From assembly GCF_028401415.2 (NCBI RefSeq), contig NZ_CP171821.2, positions 992,001 through 1,056,000 of the forward strand: DNA of 64,000 nt. Reading direction: 5' to 3'. Position numbers and translations under genes: made by a program. The notes below the pieces were generated by a model. The model was given only the letters and a program-made list of their open reading frames with translations. It was not told the DNA's origin and did no database searches. Positions 44,377-52,912 of this stretch are shown piece after piece (within the stretch, counting starts at the first letter, position 1; each line of letters starts with the position of its first letter). The DNA comes from Glaciecola sp028401415 (GTDB taxonomy: Bacteria > Pseudomonadota > Gammaproteobacteria > Enterobacterales > Alteromonadaceae).

Positions 44377-44595
44377 AGGTATGACTAGAAAATTCTTATG
44401 GGTGATTACAAACAGAAGGTGACAGTCCAACCACTACGCGATTTGAACTAGTTCACATTATCAGTTTTTGTTGCTCTTGAGCAAGTTTTGCCGCGCTCGG
44501 CAATAAAGTTGATCTGAATCATTGCGCCACTTTAGCATTGGTTTATTGTTTTAAGGATGTAACCATCTATTTTCCTTAGAATTTGGAGAGTCAAC

Positions 44596-46215
44596 GTGGA
44601 ACTGTTGCAGCTTGCTATGGCTGGTTTGACCGCTATTATTTTGTTCGTTTTTGGTTTAGAAAATTTTTCAAAAGAAATAGAGCGAATAACAGGGGAGCGC
44701 TTTCGTAAATCTCTAAGTTCAGCAACCAATATACCCATCATTGGCGTATTAATTGGCGCCTTAGTGACCATGGTTATCCAATCAAGTTCGGCCACGTCAG
44801 TGATCAGCATTAGCTTAGTAAACGCAGGCGTTTTGTCGTTTAAAAATAGCGTCGGCATTATTTTTGGCAGTAACATCGGTACAACCATCACCGCTCAACT
44901 GGTGGCATTTAAGCTCACCAGTTTTGCGCCTTTATTAATTGTGTTTGGATTTGCGCTGAGCATGTTGCACAATCGCGCTTCAATTTTTGGGAAGACGATT
45001 TTTTACTTTGGTTTTGTGTTTTTCAGTCTAAATTTGATCTCCACTACGCTCGAACCACTGCAACAAAACGAAGCCTTAATCAAAATACTAACACAGCCGC
45101 ACAACCCTATTTATGCAATTTTGTTTGGTTGCATTTTCACTGCGCTAGTGCAGTCAAGCTCGGTCACAACAGGCTTGGCAATCATCTTTACTCAGCAGGG
45201 TTTAATTGGTTTGGAAAACGCCGTCCCTTTAATTTTAGGGGCTAACATTGGCACCACTGCCACCGCATTTATTGCCGTTTTCAATATGGATATATCGGCT
45301 AAAAAGGCCGCTTTTAGTCATTTTTTATTTAACGTGGGCGGCGTCTTGCTATTTCTCCCTGCACTGCTGATTTACGGTTACAAACTATCTGATATTACCG
45401 AAAGTCCGGCAGTTGCCCTGGCCATTATCCATCTGGTTTTTAACGTCAGCGCCAGCCTTGTTTTTACTATTTTTATTACTCCCTTTACCCGCGTAGTTGA
45501 CTATTTATTAGGGGAGGGAAAGATGGATTTTGAGCGCATAGTATTGCCTCAATTAGACGAATCAGACAATCTCGAATCTGTAAAACATAAGCTCGACACC
45601 AGCGCTGAGCAGCTATTCAAGTTTTTGCAAGAAAATTACAATTCGGTGACGCTCAGCGTCGAAACTAATTATCGCGGTGTCTATGATGCTGCTGAAAAAC
45701 GCATTCAATATGTAGAGTTTATTAAAAAAGAATATCTGCACTTTTTTGCCAATGCGGTCACGCTTATTAACAAAGAAGATGAGTCCAAATCATTGATGAA
45801 GCTCATTAATCAATTTGATTACCTATTCCAAGTGCATGACTCAATTAAAGACTTGTTTGAGTCTAAGCGGGTAATGAACGAAAACTATATTGAGTTAAAA
45901 AGTGATTTACTCATGCTTATTCGCAGCATGTCGACCCAGACGCTAGAGTTTTTCGATGAAATTGCCACAGAAATGCGCGATAAAGCGGCGCATGCGGATC
46001 AGCAACCCTTAAAACGTCAAGCAAAACAACTCCAGCATGAAATTGATTCAGCCAATAGAAATTTATTGGTATTGATGCTCGACTCAACAAGAGCCGACGC
46101 AGGTAGCTTAATCAATTTTGTGACATATTCACAGCGACTCAAAGACAAGCTGACTAATTTTGCCAGCCTCAATATAAAACTGGAGCCAGACGTTAATAGT
46201 CCTGCATCGGGGTAA
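44596..46215 (+). CDS. Na+/phosphate cotransporter family protein with PhoU-like tail
   Basis: NptA/Na_Pi_cotrans-type inner-membrane protein. The two inverted transport repeats each contain the family QSSS motif: IQSSSATSV near residue 62 and VQSSSVTTG in the second half. Each is followed by a GxNIGTT motif (FGSNIGTT and LGANIGTT). The last 200 residues form a soluble, helical PhoU-like domain that may regulate transport. The start is GTG at 44596 with a GGAGAG ribosome site. Family members move phosphate with sodium; the direction and substrate here are inferred from homology. Confidence 0.9.
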   Translation: MELLQLAMAGLTAIILFVFGLENFSKEIERITGERFRKSLSSATNIPIIGVLIGALVTMVIQSSSATSVISISLVNAGVLSFKNSVGIIFGSNIGTTITAQLVAFKLTSFAPLLIVFGFALSMLHNRASIFGKTIFYFGFVFFSLNLISTTLEPLQQNEALIKILTQPHNPIYAILFGCIFTALVQSSSVTTGLAIIFTQQGLIGLENAVPLILGANIGTTATAFIAVFNMDISAKKAAFSHFLFNVGGVLLFLPALLIYGYKLSDITESPAVALAIIHLVFNVSASLVFTIFITPFTRVVDYLLGEGKMDFERIVLPQLDESDNLESVKHKLDTSAEQLFKFLQENYNSVTLSVETNYRGVYDAAEKRIQYVEFIKKEYLHFFANAVTLINKEDESKSLMKLINQFDYLFQVHDSIKDLFESKRVMNENYIELKSDLLMLIRSMSTQTLEFFDEIATEMRDKAAHADQQPLKRQAKQLQHEIDSANRNLLVLMLDSTRADAGSLINFVTYSQRLKDKLTNFASLNIKLEPDVNSPASG

Positions 46216-46302
46216 TTTAGAAGTCTTAGCGTGCTGTGCAACTTTAGCCGTATCCGGCAAAGTGCTTTTTATTGATGTAAGCGGCTTTATTAAATAACCT
46301 GA

Positions 46303-46335
46303 ATCCTGTTTAAGCGACTTATGCTTAAACAGGAT
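46303..46335. other. Perfect 13-bp hairpin between convergent genes
   Basis: ATCCTGTTTAAGC (46303-46315) and GCTTAAACAGGAT (46323-46335) pair perfectly around a seven-base loop. It lies between the ends of the Na/Pi gene and the methyltransferase-like gene. Neither strand has a T run after it, so it may stabilise mRNA ends or terminate only weakly. Confidence 0.55.
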
Positions 46336-46370
46336 GATTAAGGACTAAAAGAAAGTATTAGTCAGCAAAG

Positions 46371-47309
46371 CTAGTGCGACATCGCCTTGTCAGCAAAGCC
46401 CTTTTTAGCAAACAAAAGCGTCATTCTGTCGCTTTCCCCAATCGCTTCATATTCTGCACGCTTGGCAGGGTCGTCAGCACTTCCATTTAATGAAGGTGGT
46501 AAACGCCAAACGATGTCGTTGTCACTTGGTTTATCTTTTTCGTTTGCATTAATTTCGCTTTGTGCGACCAGTTCAAAACCCGCCTCTTCAAAGGCGCTGA
46601 TCACAAAAGCCTGCTTTAGATAGCCTGCCCCACCCTTTGCCCAATCATCGTCGGCATCAGAGGGCGCTCTATGCTGAACGACGCCTACTAAACCTTCATC
46701 TTTTAGTAAGTCATGCGCCACCTTCAAACTTTCGGATAAGGTACCCGCTTGTTCTTCAAATCTTGCTAAATTATGAAGCGCACGAATAAATAATACGCGG
46801 TCTAAAGTGCCATTGAGCTCTTCGGGTTTACCGGCAAAAGTGAAACCGCCGGCAGTAATGCCGTTGTCTGTGAGCTCAGCCACTAAACCGGGAAAAGCAG
46901 CCGTGCTTGCCGACATTTCTTCAATACGCTCTGGTGTAAAAAAGCCAAAAAGCGGCCACATGCTTTCATTGTAATTGATACCATAAAGCGCACCGTCTGA
47001 ACCTAGATAATTCGCCAGAATTTCTGAGTACCATCCTCCACCAGGGAGTGCTTCGGCCACCCTCATTCCTGGCTCAACATGGAAAAACGATAAGGTTTGC
47101 ACTGGGCGCCTGCTAGCATCACGCGCACGTTTATCTGCATCACGGTCAAGCACAACTGCGGCAAGCGCTTGATTGCCATCATGGGCATGAGCAGACGAGA
47201 TGGCTGATGTGCTGGTAAGCGAAAGCGAGGCGATAGCAAACATCGATAAAGCGAAAGAGCTTTTGGATACACCAGATAAACGTTTTGATAGTGTTTTTAT
47301 TGTAAGCAT
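46371..47309 (-). CDS. Exported class I methyltransferase-like protein
   Basis: After a signal-peptide-like N-terminus (SSFALSMFAIASLSLTSTSA, with a cleavage site near SAHA) the protein shows a Rossmann methyltransferase layout. PGMRVAEALPGGGWYSEIL is motif I and VLFIRALHNLARF corresponds to motif IV. FEEAGFELVAQSE is a later strand. Such COG4798-type predicted methyltransferases are common in proteobacteria, often with a signal peptide, and have no proven substrate. A SAM-dependent reaction outside the cytoplasm would be unusual, so the function is open. The frame extends to 47348, but the ATG at 47309 has AAGGAA at the right distance and gives a normal signal peptide. Confidence 0.78.
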   Translation of the reverse strand: MLTIKTLSKRLSGVSKSSFALSMFAIASLSLTSTSAISSAHAHDGNQALAAVVLDRDADKRARDASRRPVQTLSFFHVEPGMRVAEALPGGGWYSEILANYLGSDGALYGINYNESMWPLFGFFTPERIEEMSASTAAFPGLVAELTDNGITAGGFTFAGKPEELNGTLDRVLFIRALHNLARFEEQAGTLSESLKVAHDLLKDEGLVGVVQHRAPSDADDDWAKGGAGYLKQAFVISAFEEAGFELVAQSEINANEKDKPSDNDIVWRLPPSLNGSADDPAKRAEYEAIGESDRMTLLFAKKGFADKAMSH

Positions 47310-47489
47310 AAAGATTCCTTTGCAGTTGGTTATAACAAGATATAGCACATGTACGGTAATATGCCTAAAAAGCGAAGCGCGTATAATATTTGATAGTCAG
47401 ACATATCATGACGGCTTTGATTCCATGAACATCATAAATCTTGTATCATTCGCTCCCGAAAATTTCTATACATTTAAGTAAGGCTGAGC

Positions 47490-48908
47490 ATGGCAGTTAA
47501 GCATTTCGATCCAAAGCAAACGACAACACTTGAAACACCTTTGAAAGTGCTTGAAGATGAGCCATCTCGTTTTGCCAGCGCGGATCAAAACACTTCGAAG
47601 ATTGGCTTTGTCTCACTTGGCTGTCCAAAAAACCTAGTCGATTCTGAACGAATCTTAACGCAGCTACGCACTGAGGGCTATGACGTTGTCTCAAGCTACA
47701 AAGACGCAGCTTTGGTGATAGTGAACACCTGCGGGTTTATTGATTCGGCCGTGCAAGAATCATTAGATACTATTGGCGAGGCCTTAGCTGAAAATGGCAA
47801 AGTCATCGTCACTGGATGTTTAGGCATAAAAGAAGATGAAATTCGAGAAGTACATCCCAATGTGCTCTCAATTACCGGCCCACATGCTTATGAGTCAGTT
47901 GTGTCGCAAGTGCATGAGCATCTACCCAAGCCAAAACACAATCCTTTTTTGCACCTTGTACCTGACCACGGCATTAAGCTGACCCCAAAGCATTTCGCTT
48001 ACTTGAAAATTTCTGAGGGCTGCAACCACCGCTGCACATTTTGCATTATTCCATCCATGCGCGGCGATTTGATAAGTCGTCCTGTGGGAGAGGTATTGGG
48101 CGAAGCGCAGCGATTAAAAGCTGCCGGGGTAAAAGAGCTGCTTGTGATATCGCAAGATACCAGCGCCTACGGCGTTGATGTTAAATACAAAACAGACTTT
48201 TGGGATGGTATGCCGGTTAAAACGCATATGCAGGCACTTTGCGAAAAACTGGGTGACATGGGGATTTGGGTGCGCTTGCACTACGTCTATCCCTATCCGC
48301 ATGTTGACGATCTTATCCCACTGATGGCTGAGGGTAAAATACTGCCATACCTGGACATCCCCTTTCAACATGCTAACAAGCGCATCTTGCGATTGATGAA
48401 GCGACCCGGAAGTGCAGAGCGAACGGTAGAACGAATTCGTCAATGGCGCAGTATTTGTCCAGACTTGGTTATTCGTTCAACCTTTATTGTTGGATTTCCT
48501 GGAGAAACAGAGGAAGAGTTTGAAGAGCTACTGCAATTTTTACGCGATGCACAACTTGACCGCGTTGGCTGTTTTAAATATTCCCCTGTAGATGGGGCAA
48601 GGGCTAACGATTTGCCCGATCATCTGCCAGAAGCGGTTAAAGAAGAGCGTCTACAGAGATTTATGGAAGTACAGTCACAAATCAGCTACCAACGTTTACA
48701 AAACAAAATAGGCAATGAGTATTTTGTTATTGTTGATGAGGTTAACAGTGAGGGAGCGGTAGCAAGAAGTTTTGGAGAGGCTCCGGAAATTGATGGCATG
48801 ATACATCTTAACGACGTTCACGATGTGCAAACCGGTCAGCAATTATGGGTAGAAATTATCCATACCGACGAGCACGATATGTGGGCAGTGCCTTGCGACG
48901 AGCAATGA
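47490..48908 (+). CDS. rimO: Ribosomal protein uS12 methylthiotransferase
   Basis: It methylthiolates Asp88 (E. coli numbering is Asp89) of ribosomal protein S12. The N-terminal UPF0004 domain carries GFVSLGCPKNLVDSE and NTCGFI. The radical-SAM cluster motif is CNHRCTFCIIPSMRG. A C-terminal TRAM domain covers about the last 65 residues. Close agreement with E. coli RimO through the whole body makes the call secure. About 37 residues precede KIGFVSLG, roughly 30 more than in E. coli. The ATG at 47490 has AAGG upstream, so the extension appears real. Confidence 0.97.
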   Translation: MAVKHFDPKQTTTLETPLKVLEDEPSRFASADQNTSKIGFVSLGCPKNLVDSERILTQLRTEGYDVVSSYKDAALVIVNTCGFIDSAVQESLDTIGEALAENGKVIVTGCLGIKEDEIREVHPNVLSITGPHAYESVVSQVHEHLPKPKHNPFLHLVPDHGIKLTPKHFAYLKISEGCNHRCTFCIIPSMRGDLISRPVGEVLGEAQRLKAAGVKELLVISQDTSAYGVDVKYKTDFWDGMPVKTHMQALCEKLGDMGIWVRLHYVYPYPHVDDLIPLMAEGKILPYLDIPFQHANKRILRLMKRPGSAERTVERIRQWRSICPDLVIRSTFIVGFPGETEEEFEELLQFLRDAQLDRVGCFKYSPVDGARANDLPDHLPEAVKEERLQRFMEVQSQISYQRLQNKIGNEYFVIVDEVNSEGAVARSFGEAPEIDGMIHLNDVHDVQTGQQLWVEIIHTDEHDMWAVPCDEQ

Positions 48909-49158
48909 GTGACGATTATCGGCGAATCACTCCCTTAGAGGTGCTGTGATAAAATCGTTATAGTTTTGTTAATAACATTGTAAGTAATTGATTCGAATAA
49001 AATTTGATTGTGATAAATCACCTAAAACGGTCTTAAACACCTTGTCCCAAATTTTTGTTGTATAAAATTAGATTAATATGCATTTGGGTCGGCAAAATTC
49101 TTAGCCATCCCCCCAATGTTAATTGATTACAACAAGTGTTTACATACAAGGAATTACA

Positions 49159-49995
49159 ATGAAAACCACGAACTCGCGACTCGCTTCGCGTATAAAATTA
49201 GGGAGCTTGGTTGTAGCAGCTCTTTTTGCCTTCAGCAGTATCGCCAATGCAACTGTGCTGCGCGTAACGGTTGAAAACAACGCAAGTCCGGGCGGCTTGA
49301 GCTTTACGCCAGTGTTTGCTGCATTTCACAGTGCCGATTACGATGCCTTTGATGTTGGCGGCACCGCATCTGACGGCCTAGAGGCTATTGCCGAGCTTGG
49401 CATGATTGGCGGTTTGCAAAGTGAATTGGCTAGCGCAGATCCTAATGCTGTAAGCTCTCCCATTTTCCCAGATGCAGGCATGAGACCATTATTTGCTGGC
49501 GAAAGCGGCTCGGCAACGTTTGAAATTGACGATCCGGCTAGCAATATGTTTTTTACCTTTTTATCAATGATCCTGCCTTCAAACGACACATTCTTTGGTC
49601 GTGACGATGCTGCACAAATTTTTGATACTTCGGGTAATTATCTTGGTAATCAAGTCTTTCAGATTACAGGTGCTGACCTTTATGATGCAGGCACAGAAGC
49701 CTTAGACATCATGACTGCCCCCTTCATCCCTGGCAATGATGCAGGCGCAAGCCCTGAAGATTCAAACACAAGTATACGCCCAGCCGAGGCGCTCGACGCC
49801 TTTGCAGGCCTAACCTTGGCAAATGGCAGCGTGCTAGATGCAAGCTTGATTGACTTTTTAAGCAACCCAAGCGCATTTAACGTAGCTACCATTACCATTG
49901 AGCGCGTAAACGCGCCAAGCGCCTTTGCAATGATGCTGCTACTCGCAGGCGGATTTATCTTTAGAGCGAAATTGTTTCAACACAAAGCCCTATAA
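49159..49995 (+). CDS. Secreted spondin-domain protein with a PEP-CTERM-like tail
   Basis: A signal peptide (MKTTNSRLASRIKLGSLVVA through SIANA) leads into a spondin_N-type domain: LRVTVENNASPGGLSFTPVF, then AAFHSADYDAFDVGGTAS and a GLEAIAELG segment. The C-terminus ends VNAPSAFAMMLLLAGGFIF, then RAK and a basic tail. That layout (short Pro motif, hydrophobic helix, Arg cluster) resembles exosortase sorting signals, but the motif is NAPS rather than PEP. The frame is open to 49123. The ATG at 49159 has AAGGA six or more bases upstream and starts the signal peptide, so I chose it. Spondin-domain proteins are extracellular; no precise role is known in bacteria. Confidence 0.75.
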   Translation: MKTTNSRLASRIKLGSLVVAALFAFSSIANATVLRVTVENNASPGGLSFTPVFAAFHSADYDAFDVGGTASDGLEAIAELGMIGGLQSELASADPNAVSSPIFPDAGMRPLFAGESGSATFEIDDPASNMFFTFLSMILPSNDTFFGRDDAAQIFDTSGNYLGNQVFQITGADLYDAGTEALDIMTAPFIPGNDAGASPEDSNTSIRPAEALDAFAGLTLANGSVLDASLIDFLSNPSAFNVATITIERVNAPSAFAMMLLLAGGFIFRAKLFQHKAL

Positions 49996-50325
49996 ACTCA
50001 CCAAACATTGAAAAAAAGCCAAAGGATGTAAGCGCATTACATCCTTTGGCTGTATGGTATGACGAGGTCGACCAAAATTGACCAACCCATCACAAATATT
50101 AAAAAATGTCCTGTATTGATTGAGCAGAACAGGATGAAATAAGAGTAGACACAAACATATAAACACTGTAACTTGCACTCAGCTTCAAAGATGAATTCAT
50201 TTACAACCTACATTTCGCTGTTTTATTCGTAACACCTCGTCCTGCAGTTTCTAAGTCTTAGTTCCATTTTTTAGCTATTCAAGCCTATTGAAGGCGCAAC
50301 TTTATAAAAATTTCAGGATAATATT
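49996..50325. other. Intergenic region and probable cold-shock 5' leader
   Basis: These 330 bases hold the hairpin at 50011-50051 and, before the csp gene, an AT-rich stretch ending in an AGGA ribosome site. Cold-shock genes usually carry a long structured 5' leader of about 150 bases, and the space from about 50170 to 50325 would fit one. I could not identify a definite promoter or a conserved cold box by eye. Confidence 0.4.
50011..50051 (-). terminator. Strong hairpin with U tract on the minus strand, no gene upstream
   Basis: AGCCAAAGGATGTAA (50017-50031) and TTACATCCTTTGGCT (50037-50051) form a perfect 15-bp stem with a five-base loop. On the minus strand it is followed by seven T residues; on the plus strand it is not. 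It follows the plus-strand spondin gene, so it may weakly end that mRNA, but its polarity suits a minus-strand transcript from 50052-50325 where no protein gene is seen. Confidence 0.65.
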
Positions 50326-50535
50326 ATGTCTAATACAACTACAGGAACCGTTAAGTGGTTCAACGAAAGCAAAGGTTTTGGGTTTATTGAGCAACAGTCT
50401 GGTCCAGACGTATTCGCTCACTTCAGCGCCATTGTAAGTGAAGGTTTTAAAACCTTAGCAGAAGGCCAAAAAGTACAGTTTGCTGTTACTTCCGGTGCTA
50501 AAGGTCCACAAGCTGAGAACATCGTCGCTATCTAA
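50326..50535 (+). CDS. Cold-shock protein, CspA family
   Basis: A 69-residue OB-fold RNA chaperone. It has the RNP1 motif KGFGFI and RNP2 motif VFAHF, after TGTVKWFNESKG. The protein is of normal size and binds single-stranded RNA or DNA. It is monocistronic, with its own terminator 20 bases downstream. Which paralogue (CspA, CspC or CspE) cannot be told from sequence alone. Confidence 0.97.
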   Translation: MSNTTTGTVKWFNESKGFGFIEQQSGPDVFAHFSAIVSEGFKTLAEGQKVQFAVTSGAKGPQAENIVAI

Positions 50536-50552
50536 TTAATAGACGACACTGA

Positions 50553-50585
50553 AAGGGGCAGGTCTTACGACATGCCCCTTTTTTT
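50553..50585 (+). terminator. Intrinsic terminator of the cold-shock gene
   Basis: AAGGGGCA (50553-50560) pairs with TGCCCCTT (50573-50580) and is followed by a run of T residues. Confidence 0.92.
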
Positions 50586-50700
50586 ATTGCGCAAGTCTCA
50601 TTCTAAAATCTTCACCTTACTGGAAGGACGAAACAATCGAGTTCAAATAAATTACTGCGCAAGCAACCAGTTGCGGCATGCTTATGGTTTTTCAAGCGAT

Positions 50701-50734
50701 AAAAATCAAAACACTATAGTGGCGGCACTATAGT
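50701..50734 (-). terminator. Probable terminator of the msbA-lpxK-ycaR-kdsB operon
   Basis: ACTATAGTG (50713-50721) and CACTATAGT (50726-50734) form a perfect nine-base-pair stem with a four-base loop. On the minus strand it is followed by GTTTTGATTTTT. It is about 80 bases after the kdsB stop. Each arm is itself almost palindromic, so a protein-binding role cannot be excluded. Confidence 0.6.
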
Positions 50735-50815
50735 TGCGTTAGATTCTTGGAGCGTTTTAAGTTCGTTGCGCTTGAGGGCTTTTTGATAGTTAAATCTATT
50801 ATGAACCGCGCAACT

Positions 50816-51568
50816 TCAGAGCTTAAGTTTTGCTAAATCGTCTGGCGTATCCACTCCGTGTGGTGGCGGTGACTTTGCAAGGTCAATATGAATGTCGAAT
50901 CCGTATTCAAGCACTCTGAGCTGCTCAAGAGATTCGCAATGTTCAAGCATGGAATCGCCAAGTTGTGCAAACTGTTTCACAAAACCCGCTCGATAGCCAT
51001 AAATGCCAATGTGTCTAAAATACTCCCCCGCAGCCGTAAAGTCGCTCATATTAGACTCAGCATTGCCTGCTCGGTCAAAGGGAATGCTCGCGCGTGAAAA
51101 GTACAAAGCTTTGCCATTCATTGCTTTTACTACTTTGACAACATTGGGGTTGTTAAGATCTTCTAGCTGACTGATTGGGTAGCATAACGTTGCCATAGCA
51201 AAGGCATCAAATTGCTCCAAATTATCGGCAACCTGACGAATGTTTTCTGGTGGTATAAAAGGTTCATCTCCCTGCACGTTAATCACAAGCTCATTGGCAC
51301 CTACCCTGCGAAGTTCGAGCACTTCAGCGATGCGCGTGGTGCCTGACTGATGCTGGGTTGAAGTCATGCATACATCAGCACCAAAGTCCCTTGCGCAGCG
51401 CTCAATTCTTGGGTCATCGGTAGCAACAACAATACGTGATGCGCCCGACTCTTTCGCTCTATCATGCACATGTTCGAGCATGGTTTTATTGTTTATTAAG
51501 GCTAAAGGTTTGCCCGGGAAACGCGTGGAGGCGTAGCGTGCAGGGATAACTACGCTAAAGTCAGTCAT
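50816..51568 (-). CDS. kdsB: 3-deoxy-manno-octulosonate cytidylyltransferase
   Basis: It activates Kdo as CMP-Kdo for lipopolysaccharide inner core synthesis. The nucleotide-binding VIPARYASTRFPGKPLALI starts the protein, followed by VVATDD and NVQGDEPFI. Length of 250 residues is normal. The ATG lies eight bases inside the end of the upstream Trm112/YcaR-like gene, giving a tightly coupled operon with lpxK and msbA. Confidence 0.97.
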   Translation of the reverse strand: MTDFSVVIPARYASTRFPGKPLALINNKTMLEHVHDRAKESGASRIVVATDDPRIERCARDFGADVCMTSTQHQSGTTRIAEVLELRRVGANELVINVQGDEPFIPPENIRQVADNLEQFDAFAMATLCYPISQLEDLNNPNVVKVVKAMNGKALYFSRASIPFDRAGNAESNMSDFTAAGEYFRHIGIYGYRAGFVKQFAQLGDSMLEHCESLEQLRVLEYGFDIHIDLAKSPPPHGVDTPDDLAKLKL

Positions 51569-51818
51569 GCTTTTTCACCTTTTCAAGTTCTTCACTGCTT
51601 AGCAGCTTACTCTCGCTTTCGAGCAATACCGGTATCCCCTGATGTATAGGGTATGCTAGCCGGTCAAAGCGACACACTAGCCAGATGCGTTCGGGTGCGA
51701 GTTTGTCTTCCTCGTTTAGCCTAGCATTCTGTTCATCAAAATCTCCTTCGTGCAAGACCAGCTTTCCTTTACAAAGCGGGCATGCCACGATATCTAGCAG
51801 CTTTTTATTAAACATCAT
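51561..51818 (-). CDS. ycaR: Trm112/YcaR-like small zinc-ribbon protein
   Basis: An 85-residue protein of the YcaR/Trm112 type, which lies between lpxK and kdsB in many gammaproteobacteria. It has LLDIVACPLCKGKL with one CxxC pair, and RLAYPIHQGIPVLLESE at the conserved end. It is about 25 residues longer than E. coli YcaR because of an acidic insertion after the CxxC. The start overlaps the lpxK stop (ATGA). The function of bacterial YcaR is unclear; eukaryotic Trm112 activates methyltransferases. Confidence 0.88.
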   Translation of the reverse strand: MMFNKKLLDIVACPLCKGKLVLHEGDFDEQNARLNEEDKLAPERIWLVCRFDRLAYPIHQGIPVLLESESKLLSSEELEKVKKHD

Positions 51819-52885
51819 GTCGTGAGCCTTTTTCGAAGTCTTTTTTCAATCTCATCAAAGCATTTACCATCGATAACCGCCGTTACCTGTAAATACCACA
51901 TTTTTTGATTAGCAAACTCACTGCACTTTACCGCGTCTTTTTCCGTCATCAAAATGATATCTGTCGCTGGCATATCAGCTTTGCTTATTTGGTGATGGTC
52001 TGGCAGTGGATGGCATGACGCCAAGGTTAACCCTTGCTCTTTTAATGCAGCAAAAAAGCGATTAGGATCGCCAATACCCGCCACCGCAGAGATGCTCTTA
52101 GCCTGAGCAAATAAAGCATGGGCTTGTTCGAGTGCCAGTCTTTCGCCGCTTTGCACATTCACATAGGATTGCGGCGCTAAGCGCATCAAATTTAACTTAT
52201 CTTCATAAGGTTTTAAGACGGGCAGCAATGTCGTTTGAGACGCATTTAATACTATATAATCAACTTTGCTCAAACGTGCACTGGTTTCTCTTAACGGTCC
52301 CATTGGCAGCAAAAATCCATTGCCTACGCCCCGACCATCCATCACGCAAAGTTCGATATCTCTGGCAAGGGCATAATGCTGCATACCGTCGTCACAAACA
52401 ATCACTTGAGCATCAGTATGCTCTTCAATGAACTTTGCGCCTCTTGCACGAACAGGATCAATGACCACTGGCACCTTAGTGCGCTGAGATATAAGTGTGG
52501 GTTCGTCACCTGACAGTTTGGCAACAGAAGCGTTTTCATAGAGTGGCGATGCGCTTGACTCTTTCGCTGTCGGTAACATAAAGGGAAAGTCCATTTGCGC
52601 CCCGCCGTACCCTCTAGATAATACGGCACACCTTATACCTTTGCTCTGCAAATGTTCTACAAGGGCGATGACCACAGGCGTTTTTCCGTTGCCACCAACG
52701 CTGATATTCCCTACAACCACCACTGAAATACTCGGGCGATATGCGCTTTTAAGACCCAGTTTATAAATGAGTATTCGAATACGACTAATCAAAAAGAACA
52801 ATGCGCTTAGTGGCAAGAGCACCCATACCCACTTGCGAGTATTCGAGTACCAAGCTTGGGTCAGCGTATCAGATAGTTTAGACAT
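51815..52885 (-). CDS. lpxK: Tetraacyldisaccharide 4'-kinase
   Basis: It phosphorylates the 4' position of the lipid A disaccharide at the inner membrane. An N-terminal membrane-associated helix (about residues 17-45) precedes the Walker A motif VVGNISVGGNGKTPVVIAL. SRGYGG, VIVCDDGMQH and MTEKDAVKC are family hallmarks. A TTG at 52888 directly precedes the ATG at 52885; I use the ATG. The gene lies 27 bases after msbA, which flips the product, as is common. Confidence 0.95.
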   Translation of the reverse strand: MSKLSDTLTQAWYSNTRKWVWVLLPLSALFFLISRIRILIYKLGLKSAYRPSISVVVVGNISVGGNGKTPVVIALVEHLQSKGIRCAVLSRGYGGAQMDFPFMLPTAKESSASPLYENASVAKLSGDEPTLISQRTKVPVVIDPVRARGAKFIEEHTDAQVIVCDDGMQHYALARDIELCVMDGRGVGNGFLLPMGPLRETSARLSKVDYIVLNASQTTLLPVLKPYEDKLNLMRLAPQSYVNVQSGERLALEQAHALFAQAKSISAVAGIGDPNRFFAALKEQGLTLASCHPLPDHHQISKADMPATDIILMTEKDAVKCSEFANQKMWYLQVTAVIDGKCFDEIEKRLRKRLTT

Positions 52886-52912
52886 CAATATCGCCTGTTG
52901 TATAAAGATATC

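Noticed and set aside
49990..50178. A 62-codon minus-strand frame after the spondin gene
   Set aside because: It runs across the hairpin, has no Shine-Dalgarno sequence and no family resemblance. A non-coding transcript is a better explanation if anything is expressed.
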